A stretch of 64,000 nt of DNA from Arenicola marina (lineage: Eukaryota; Annelida; Polychaeta; Arenicolidae), in assembly GCA_964019135.1 (NCBI GenBank), contig OZ025258.1, forward strand, positions 29,010,186-29,074,185. Reading direction: 5' to 3'. The first letter of the stretch is position 1, and every line of letters starts with the position of its first letter. The position numbers and the translations under genes are program-made. Below are positions 24,063-35,100 of the stretch, one piece after another. The notes beneath the pieces were generated by a model. That model was not told the origin of the DNA, ran no database searches, and saw only the letters and a list, made by a program, of their open reading frames with translations.

Positions 24063-24187
24063 GAACGGATTTCACGAACGCAGTTTAGCCGACTACGGGG
24101 CTCATTCGGCTAAAGTAGCGATGTAAAATATGGGCGATTTTAGTCGACTAAGCCCCGTAGCCGGCTAAACTATATAGTAAGTGAAAT
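24063..24187. mobile_element. Foldback MITE
   Basis: Inverted arms: GTTTAGCCGACTACGGGGCT at about 24083 pairs with AGCCCCGTAGCCGGCTAAAC at about 24152, within a larger imperfect hairpin whose right end reads GTGAAATAGGCC. A partial relative (GGCCTATTTCACGTACATAG, then TTTAGCCGAC) is at 62746-62830 in SANBR. Confidence 0.65.
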
Positions 24188-24367
24188 AGGCCACTGGTCC
24201 CCCATGGTTTCTCAGTGTCAATTCCTCCTATGTCCAGATTCGGAGACACTGGTGTAAAAATGACGTCATAAGTACCTGTTCTACATGGACGCTGCAGATC
24301 CTTGTACGCCGAAGACGTTGTACGCTTCTCCATGGGGGGATGTCGAACCAAGGACGTCATCAGGTCT

Positions 24368-24792
24368 CAACATGTCCCGCTACTCGGTTACGTCATCAAA
24401 ATGTCCCGCTACTCGGTGACGTCATCAAAATGTCTCGCTACTCAGTGACGTCATCAACATGTCCCGCTACTCGGTGACGTCATCAACATGTCCCGCTACT
24501 CCGTGACGTCATCAAAATGTCTCGGTACTCCGTGACGTCATCAACATGTCCCGCTACTCGGTGACGTCATCAACATGTCCCGCTACTCGGTGACGTCATC
24601 AACATGTCCCGCTACTCGGTGACGTCATCATCATGTCCCGCTACTCGGTGACGTCATCAACATGTCCCGCTGCTCGGTGACGTCATCATCATGTCCCGCT
24701 ACTCGGTGACGTCATCAACATGTCCCGCTACTCGGTGACGTCATCAACATGCCCCGCTACTCGGTGACGTCATCATCATGTCCCGCTACTCA
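24368..24792 (+). repeat. 29-bp minisatellite carrying a CRE site in every unit
   Basis: About 14 units of exactly 29 bp, consensus CATGTCCCGCTACTCGG then TGACGTCATCAA. Thirteen units keep a perfect TGACGTCA palindrome (cAMP-response element/ATF site); the first has TTACGTCA. The register is constant, so sites sit 29 bp apart, near but not at a whole number of helical turns. No exon adjoins it. Confidence 0.9.
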
Positions 24793-26134
24793 GTGGACGC
24801 ATTTCTTGGGCCATTTGTCAATGAAATGTTCACACCGGCCATGTCCGGTTAATTTAGGGGCACTGGAATGAGCCTAGACAGTCACTTTTCAATCAATCGC
24901 TATCTTTTCCCGAATGTCCCGTGCTGTTTTGAACGGGGCACATCGGCATACCGAATGGATGCGCGCGCACTCGACCCGGGTGGAAGAAGTGTCGGGCGGC
25001 AAACTGATGCGTAATGTGCGTATTCGGTCCACCTTCGGGACATAACCGGCTTACCAAAGAAATGCGCCCAGTGACGTCAAGCAGTCCCGCTCCTCGGTCG
25101 CGTAGTGTCGTTCCCATGCTACCACCAGAGGCGCTTTAGTGCACTTATTGCTCGTGAGTGTTGTGAAAGAGTTGGGGCCAGTGACGTCATAGCGCTGCAG
25201 GAGTATTCGCTCTTGTATATTCACGGTGACTGACAGAAAAATTGTCTTTGCAGAGAAGCGTTTACTTTTGTTTCGTGCAAGTGTTGTGAAATACCTTACA
25301 ATAATAGAGCACAAAAACCCAATTTAGTTGCCAGAAATTGGAAGCCAGTCAATCATGTTGATACGATTTTGTGGTCAACGCTTCGGGAATAAGAGGGATG
25401 CAATCCTAATATAGCCACGTCGTGATCACGTAGTGTATATAACAATCCGGTATTACCATGGTGATGTAGACGCCTTCGGGGGCTGTCTAGTGTGCACCTG
25501 GATAACTAGCGCAAACCAGGGTGTGGTTTCTGTGTGAAAATCGCCTTTCGATATTTTTTAAATAAAGCTTTACAATCATGGTATTTTGTTCACTCATTTA
25601 GTCCCGTAAAACGAATCTCTTATGGGTATCTAAACTTGGTATCGACCAGACAAACAAATGCTTTGCTCATTTGTATTTATTGGTTATTATTTTACAAAAC
25701 AGATTCACTAATAAAACCAAAAACAAGAAGATCCAACCAAGAGCGACTCGCCAAGACTATAAATATTGATAAAGCGACGACAAGAAGCCGCATTCGTATC
25801 CACACATTCATTCTCACGTTACCGGTTCCCGCGTGGCGGCGCCCCCTGTCTGAAGACTAATGTGACTCGGGGAGTCCTACATTGATGCACATCCCAGCCA
25901 GACAGCGGGAGGGAAAATGCGTTACTTTGAGATGATGACAAATATGGCACCCCTTGGCGGAGGTTTCGCGCAAGTCACGTGGGACCGTGAGTAAAGATGG
26001 CGTCCGTCTTGACGCGGCAGACCGGATGGTGCCTCTCGACCCCTAAGACGCAGCGTTCCCCACGGTGAACATCCCCCTTTCCACTGAACCAACACTCGGT
26101 AGTTTAAAGTCTCTGCTTGACACGCATCCATCGA

Positions 26135-29100
26135 CTACAAAGCGGCCGCCTGCTTCATTTTATCCTTCTTCTGCTTCTTTCTCTCCAGTTGGTACTCGTC
26201 CATGTTGATGTCTGGCAGCAGCTCCGTGATGACGCCGTAACCCATGGTCCTGGAGCCCTCGCGCATGGTGAAGCGCTGGCCCTTCTCCACCACCTGGCAA
26301 ACAGAGCGCGAAGCACGCGTTTAACATGGGGAATACATGGCACTCCGGCAGTGATTCTGATCGGAGCTGTGAGGGGACATGGGGACGCATTGTACATATG
26401 TAGTGAGCAGACTGCAATATTTTCTTTAAATTAATGTCCCATTGTTTTTCGGATGTTCCATAATTGTAAGGAGCTCCGGGACACTGGGACCCACCAACTG
26501 GCCTACCGATCACCGCTCCGGTCACCGTATTTTGCACGGATGTTTGATATGTATATGTACCGTGGCTGGAGACCAGCCAGTAGCACGAATAAAGCGAATT
26601 CTACATGCCACTCACTCGTAACTAAACACAGAAACGGCATCAATTGACATGTATATGAGAGAAGAGTGCGGGAACCTGATATACTACTCACAATTTGGTA
26701 AGGGTCGCGTCATATGTTGGGACTACTTTTGATATAACATACACAGGACAACTCGATGTGATAGGAAACGATTCATTCGCGTAAAGAAAGACTTTACAAT
26801 GCATGACGGAACACGAGCAGCAACCACTGACAATGGTTAGGTAGTGCTGGTGTCCTCTGGTGGATTGGTTAGAGTGGTTTATATTCAGGACGCTTTAACC
26901 ACTTTTGGTCATATCGCGTCAATGGGAGAAGGAAGGGAGAGTGGAGCCATGTCCCCGGGGGTAACCCCTTACTCTTTGCGAAGAAGGACATGGGATATTT
27001 TTCCTGCGACCACACAGATATCTCACAGCGGGGCGCGAACCACCGATCCACGTGCCGTCAGGCTCTCAGGTGGCCAGAGCACCCAAGGCGAGCGCTCTAA
27101 CCCACTGAGCTATCGAGCCGGCCCCGGTTTGGTTCAGAGTAAACGTAATGTCATAACCTGGCCTCATACACGCAACGACTCCAAACATGGCTCATCGTGA
27201 TTAGCAATCCCATTCACAGCTAGATAGCACTATGCAACTCCAGATACTATTCTATATCAAAGTTCTCGTGTCCGAAAACAAGTTGACTAATCAAAGTATA
27301 AACGTTTATGGGAAGTACATTTAGTAATTATACTGACCATCTTCTTGATGCTCTTGAAGGTCACCTCAAGGTCCTCGCCGGGCATGGCCATGTCCTTGCC
27401 TTCCGGAAGTGACATCATTGCGGGGGCGTTCCACGTTTTGCTGAAGATGACGGACTGGAAGTGTTCGGTGAAGGGCTTGGGTCGTCCGCCCTCCTCCTTA
27501 GTCAGCAAGTAAATCTAGAGACACGAGTAACACAAAGAAAACAATACAGAGCAATGCACAATGCAAGCAGAGCTGAAGAAAAGTTCCATATTAGGTCACC
27601 GAAGAAAGGGGGTATGAAGAGTCTATACCTGTACCTTGTAGTGGTTGGGCATACTGGAGGGAATACCGAGTCTATACCTGTCCCTTGTAGTGGTTGTGCA
27701 TGCTGATGGAACAGGAGGGTATAGATAGTCTATACCTGTGCCTTGTAGTGGTTGTGTATGCTGGTGGAACAGGAGGGTATAGAGTCTATACCTGTGCCTT
27801 GTAGTGGTTGTGCATACTGGAGGGAATACCGAGTCTATACCTGTCCCTTGTAGTGGTTGTGCATGCTGATGGAACAGGAGGGTATAGTCTATACCTGTGC
27901 CTTGTAGTGGTTGTGTATGCTGATGGAACAGGAGGGTATAGAGTCTATACCTGTGCCTTGTAGTGGTTGTGTATGCTGATGGAACAGGAGGGTATAGAGT
28001 CTATACCTGTGCCTTGTAGTGGTTGTGTATGCTGATGGAACAGGAGGGTATAGAGTCTATACCTGTGCCTTGTAGTGGTTGTGCATGCTGATGGAACAGG
28101 AGGGTATAGAGTCTATACCTGTGCCTTGTAGTGGTTGTGCATGCTAATGGAACAGGAGGGTATAGAGTCTATACCTGTGCCTTGTTGTGGTTGTGTATGC
28201 TGATGGAACAGGAGGGTATAGAGTCTATACCTGTGCCTTGTAGTGGTTGTGTATGCTGGTGGAACAGGAGGGTATAGAGTCTATACCTGTGCTTTGTAGT
28301 GGTTGTGCATACTGATGGAACAGGAGGGTATAGCGAGTCTATACCTGTGCCTTGTAGTGGTTGTGTATGCTGATGGAACAGGAGGGTATAGAGTCTATAC
28401 ATGTGCCTTGTAGTGGTTGTGCATGCTAATGGAACAGGAGGGTATAAAGAGTCTATACCTGTGTCTTGTAGTGGTTGTGTATGCTGGTGGAACAGGAAGG
28501 TATAGAGTCTATACCTGTGCCTTGTAGTGGTTGTGCATGCTAATGGAACAGGAGGGTATAGAGTCTATACATGTGCCTTGTAGTGGTTGTGTATGCTGGT
28601 GGAACAGGAGGGTATAGAGTCTATACATGTGCCTTGTAGTGGTTGTGCATGCTAATGGAACAGGAGGGTAAAAACAGTCTATACCTGTGCCTTGTAGTGG
28701 TTGTGCATGCTAATGGAACAGGAGGGTATAGAGAGTCTATACCTGTGCCTTGTAGTGGTTGTGTATGCTGGTGGAACAGGAGGGTATAGAGTCTATACAT
28801 GTGCCTTGTAGTGGTTGTGCATGCTAATGGAACAGGAGGGTATAGAGTCTATACCTGTGCCTTGTAGTGGTTGTGTATGCTGATGGAACAGGAGGGTATA
28901 GAGTCTATACCTGTGCCTTGTGGTGGTGCATACTGATGGAACAGGAGGGTATAGCGAGTCTATACCTGTGCCTTGTAGTGGTTGTGCATGCTGATGGAAC
29001 AGGAGGGTATAGAGTCTATACCTGTGCCTTGTAGTGGTTGTGCATACTGATGGAACAGGAGGGTATAGAAAGTCTATATCTGTGCCTTGTAGTGGTTGTG

Positions 29101-32100
29101 CATGCTGATGGAACAGGAGGGTATAGAGTCTATACCTGTGCCTTGTAGTGGTTGTGCATACTGATGGAACAGGAGGGTATAGAGTCTATACCTGTGCCTT
29201 GTAGTGGTTGTGCATACTGATGGAACAGGAGGGTATAGAGTCTATACCTGTGCCTTGTAGTGGTTGCGCATACTGATGGAACAGGAGGGTATAGAGTCTA
29301 TACCTGTGCCTTGTAGTGGTTGTGCATACTGATGGAACAGGAGGGTATAGAGTCTATACCTGTGCCTTGTAGTGGTTGTGCATACTGATGGAACAGGAGG
29401 GTATAGAGAGTCTATACCTGTGCCTTCTAGTGGTTGTGCATGCTGATGGAACAGGAGGGTATAGAGTCTATACCTGTGCCTTGTAGTGGTTGTGCATACT
29501 GATGGAACAGGAGGGTATAGAGTCTATACCTGTGCCTTGTAGTGGTTGTGCATACTGATGGATCCAGGGAACGCCAAGATCTGCCCGCGCCGTATGTCGT
29601 CACGCTTGGTTCCCCGCAGCAAGGCACCAAGCTGGTCCCCGGCCTCGGCCCGGTCTAGCATCTGGTGGTACATCTCCACACCTGCAGAGGGCAGCACCGC
29701 ACTATGAGTAGTCTACTCCCACGCTAGCACGCACTATTTCCATAATGTAACTCCCGTGTTACGAACAGCTAGCTTTTACTGTAACAATTCATGTCGTGTA
29801 CGACCAAAAAACGTACGAATAAAATCCGTTCTGAAGTTATCACTGAAGCCAATATACATGAAGAAGGTGTAATATGGCAATGCAGCCCACTATTAACACA
29901 TACATATGTACCTTATATGGTGTAAATCTATGTTTCGACGATAAGTCCGTTGAGACTGCTAGAACATGAGGTCTCCGCTCAGCAGCATTCGGTACACAGA
30001 TACTGTAAGACTTTGTTGTATCATCGGTATTTCTTAGCGGGATGCCCACGAATTGTGGCCTACTGATAAGGATTTACTTGGCACATGACTTACCAGTGAC
30101 TGTTGACTTGACTTGCTCGCCGTATCCCATGATGACACACTCATCACCCTTCTTGATCACCCCTCTCTCCAGCTTACCAGAGGTCACCGTCCCGCGGCCT
30201 GCACAAACAACAAACAACTTGTAACGATGGAGACAACTTGTTTACAACATACAATCGTAACATAGTTAGGACTGTCATACTTATCCGTCAAGGCGGCGAG
30301 CTCCATCATTTACACAGTTAAGAAAGACTTCGGATCTTTATCGTGGACAATTGACCCTTTAGACTGTTAACCAGTCGCTAGCTTCGTATTGTAAACAAGG
30401 AATGAGAGTCTCAAATAAAGTGTGCATTCGAGAACCGGATTCTGGTCCCATGTAATGGGTCGTTCACTGTACAAACAGTACACTGTATAGCTTTTCCGAA
30501 CAACGTATACATGTATATATAAAATATGGTTGGATGATACGTGCTCCAATGCCGTACAGATACCCATAACCTACAGGTCTGCAACTCAGCATACCGGCCG
30601 AGCTAGGGGGCATCCCCGTTTTGCGGAGAAGGCATACCCACTGGCCCCAGTTCATCCCCCGGTCTTACCGCCAATGGTGAAGGTTTGTTCGATGGGCATG
30701 TAGAAGGGTTTGTCCAGGTCCCGCACTGGGAGAGGGATGTACTCATCGACCGCATCCAGCAGCTTCCTGATGGCCGGCTCAGCCATGTCGTTGTCTTTGC
30801 CCTGGCAAAGCAAAAACAAAAAGTAGAAATCCTACTCAGTTCGCAAAATACGCGAGATTTGTTGATTATTAATAACGTGAAATTAAACCAAATACTAGGG
30901 GTCACGTCCAATCATATGAACCATAAATTGCGTACCTTGTTTGCTCTCTCAACGTTACATTGGCTGTGGTTAATCCATTTAGCCGAACTTCGGACTTTGT
31001 TACCTCCAGCACATTGAGCGCAGACCCTGTAATTATGGGTAAGTCATCGGAATAGCCGAACTTGGGACTTACCTCCAGCACATTGAGCGCAGACCCTGTG
31101 ATGATGGGTACATCATCGGGATAGCCGAACTCTGACATTAGCTCCCTGACTTCCATTTCCACCTGACGAGAAAGAACACCCCTTCACATATACATCACAA
31201 TCCAAACACAAGGAAAATCAACAAGTCACTGTACTCCACAAATTGCTGTAATATCCCACATATTGACTTACATGTCATGTCATACATATTGCTTGTAGGA
31301 TAATTGTGTATTTATTACTTAGTTAGAGTTGTCACCAATTATAGATAGGTCCTTATTTCCTTACCAGTTCCAGCATCTCGCTGTCCGCCGCATCGGCTTT
31401 GTTGATGAACACAACCAAGTGAGTGATTCCAATCTAAACAAAAAACAAGCAAAGTTATGACTTACCGGTGTGCAGTTTATTTGAACACAGACTGAATGTT
31501 CCCAGTGATTGCAATATGGGCCAATCAATAAAATACAAAATTTCAAAGGTGATGTGTCAACAGTAAGCATGATGTCGTTATCACTGCATGAGCGTGCTGA
31601 CGTCATATCTCAGCGTCAGCGTATGTTTTGGTTATGCATATACAGCCTACTGTCGACGATGACCTTGCATGCGGCCCCTAACACAGGGGCACTCCACACT
31701 TCAGTACCTGATTGAGGCGGGTCGCCTTACCTGTTTGGCGAGCAGCAGGTGCTCCCTGGTCTGTGGCATGGTGCCGTCCGTGGCGGCCACCACCAGGATG
31801 GCTCCGTCCATCACAGCCGCTCCCGTGATCATGTTCTGTAACGGAGAAATGGTCAAACGGTGTTATAAGCCATACATCTCATGACATTGTAAATCGCAAA
31901 ATAAAACCATTTTCAACCAAATACAATCTTTAACAAATCACTATAGCTGTCAATACAGTATATAGCTCTCTTTAAATACGCATACACAATTCCACAACCT
32001 GTATGTGGCCACGGGACATGTGCCAAACCGAGCCAAGGAGGCCCTAGGACTACGACACTAGTGGGGTGTGAACCCCAACAAATCGGTCGTCCGTACTACT

Positions 32101-35100
32101 GTACGGCAGTGTGCAATGATTGGTTGGTTATTCAGGACGTTTTAACCACATTTGGTCATATCGCGTCAATGGGAGAAGGAAGGGAGAGTGGAGCCATGTC
32201 CCCGGGGGTAACCCTCTACTCTTTACGAAGAAAGACATGGGATCTTTATCCTGCGACCCCACAGACCTGGCCACAGCAGGGCTCGAACCACCGACCCACG
32301 TGCCGTTAGGCTCTCAGGTGACCAGAGCACTCAATGCGAGCGCTCTAGCCCACTGAGCTGTCGCGCCGGCCCCGCAGTGTGCAATGATATCATCACCTTG
32401 ATGTAGTCGGCATGCCCAGGGCAGTCCATGTGACCATAGTGCCGCTTGTCTGTGGAGTACTCCAGGGAAGCGGTGTTGATGGTGATTCCACGAGCCTTCT
32501 CTTCTGGGGCCTTATCGATCTCGTCATAGGCTTTAAACGTGGCTTGCTTGGTGGCAGACAACACTGAAATGATGGTGATTGTAAAAAAAAATAATTTATG
32601 AACAAAATATTTTCTTTCGTAATTTAATATGCTTACCAGGTAGATTGAACTTCATTAGAAAGTAGCCTAAATAAGACTATATTATTACATAAACTCAACA
32701 AAGAGATTGAAGAATTCTTGAACAAATAGCAACCCAGATGACTGCATTGCACCAGGGTTAATGATCAGAACATACTCTTTTGTAGTGCTTCAACTCAACA
32801 AATAGATCTTTTATTTTATGGCTGCCATGTAACAACCAATAATTAGGAATGCCTAAGCAAGGTTAAGGAATCTTTGCCTCTCTGTAAAAACAAGTACATA
32901 CCTTTTGTGATGGCAGCTGTTAAAGTGGTTTTGCCATGATCTACATGTCCAATTGTGCCAATGTTGATGTGAGGCTTGTCACGAACAAAGACTTTCTTTC
33001 CACCAGGGGCCGCTAATAGTTGTGAGGAGCAGGAAAGCCATCTCAGGCCTGTGACATTGGCAGGACTCTGAAGACAACATCGGCAGCACATACAGAGGGG
33101 TAACCATGTTTTTTTTTAACAAAAGATTATAAATGCATCAAAAGTACCTTGAAAGATGACTATTTTGCCTTTATATAATTCTCTTCTATTGGAAATCTGG
33201 AACTGGGAATAGATAGAAATGCCGGAAATGCATAATTAACTATAGGATTATGGGGTAAAGTTATTTTCATTTCTTCATATCCTATCAGTAAAGACAACTA
33301 TTATATAACTATAAGTTACAAACCTGTCTTATCAGATCTGAAGATCGCTTTACAATGCTGTTCCTTAGTGCTGAAACCATAAAAGAGGAGGAGTTATAAT
33401 TTAATTCATATTATATGCCCTTTGATACACAATTACAAAAATACTACCGGTATGTCTAATTGTCTAGTATGCAGTATATAATTTTCCAGACAAGCATATT
33501 GCTTCATATTTTCAGTTTTCAATCAGGATCTGACCTAGATTCTGCAGTCTTGCCAGCCTACACCTACTTATACAGGCTGTTTTAACACCAGTTAATAGCT
33601 ATATGAGATAGTCATATACAAGATGCCATCACTGGTTGGTATATATATAAAACTGAGGTTAAAATTCAGGATACCAATGTGGTGTCAAAGCCCAGCCACC
33701 TCTAGCATATCTCAAGACTATCCCAAGCTCAGCTATATGACAAATATTTTATCAATACAGTTATTTTGCATAACCTTAATTAACATTCTTTAGCAATGAA
33801 ATAATCAGATATATATATATCATTAAGAAGTTTCCACTGCTTCTCCCTAGCTATTCCACCTGGGGCACCTTACCTATTTTTTTTTTTAATTTCCGAAACA
33901 GGCAAGGCATGGTACATAATTCATATTCTGTCGACATTACATGAACATAGTGAGGTAAAAGTACTTGTATGCATGAAAAAACACACAGATGGGATTCCAC
34001 TTATCAATCAAACATTGCTTACATCTTTCTGACTTATCTTGTACAACTGTTTCTTCTAGCAAGTGGTAGTATTTGATAAGTTTTAACAAATGTATCATAT
34101 TTGGAATGGAGTTTTTCCATTTACAAGTATAGATGTAATTCTTAACAATAATAAATATCTGATTGACCTTACCTACTTATCTGTAGATGTGATATAACTA
34201 CAGAGCAGGATTAAGTAAAATAATATGCAATACACTTTAAAATATACTTGCTGCAATTCACGTATTGCACTTTTCCAACATGACCTAGACTTAAACCAAT
34301 AAGATGGCAGACCTTCACCTCTGTATTTATAACAGACAGGACAGCTGTCAAAACAAGCAGAATCTGCCAAGCAAATGCATGCCCTCGCAAGTATACTTGA
34401 ATTGGATTAGACTAGCTTTAATTGCCAGTATTGAAAAGGCATCCATTGCAAACACCCTATTTGCATTGTTTGCCATATCTTAATTATTGTCTTGTACAGT
34501 TGGCAGAAATGTAGTTCCATAGATGTAACACATTTCCCTCAGACATGAGTCCAGTAGTGGAAGCCTCAGAAGCTTTCTCGCTAGACTAGAAGAAATGAGA
34601 CACTAAATGTGAAAGTGGACAAGCCTCTAAAGGTGTTAAAAAACAAATATAAATTCTGGAAAAACAAACAGTCCAAAGTGACAACAGACAATGGTCCCTC
34701 AACCAGGGTATTAGCCAGACCTGCCTGCCCGCTGATTGGGAGAGCAGTTTCAATTTGGCGGGTATTCACATGTTATTTACCTGCTCAGAAAGGGCCTTTT
34801 GGTCAGTAGGTTTAGAAAAAAAATGTAATACTTACAATTTTATATGAATAGGAACTTAGTTTTGTCTTTTACTAGCCAAAATTCTGGCTAATGCCCTGCC
34901 CTTTATTATATGACTCCCTGAAAATGTTATCTGGTATTTTCGCTATGTATGGAACACTTTTACATGTTAAAGCCCATTTATTATACAACCGACTCCCTTG
35001 TGTCCTCGAACATTTCTTCGCGAAAATATAACCGAAATAACCTAGTATTGACATACTTTCTTGATGTCAGAAGATAAAACAAGGTATATAGAATATGTAA

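Larger units (their letters stand above)
21475..26134. other. Gene-free region between INPP5K-like gene and TUFM
   Basis: The two genes point at each other with about 5 kb between stop codons. I recognise no exon. The region contains a short tandem repeat (22070-22225), AT microsatellite (about 23382-23402), a foldback MITE (24063-24187), the CRE array (24368-24792) and further single TGACGTCA-type sites (about 24262, 25072, 25183). TUFM's 3' UTR occupies the right end; an AATAAA on the minus strand at 25676-25681 is one possible end. Confidence 0.5.

Noticed and set aside
27100-27125. Possible tRNA gene
   Set aside because: A and B boxes are present but the cloverleaf is not intact and the same unit recurs with a non-tRNA body and target duplications, so it is a SINE.
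28169-29630. Minus-strand frames with TGIDS/LLFHQ repeats
   Set aside because: Translation of the TUFM donor minisatellite; in the gene's own frame the first intron codons give a stop.
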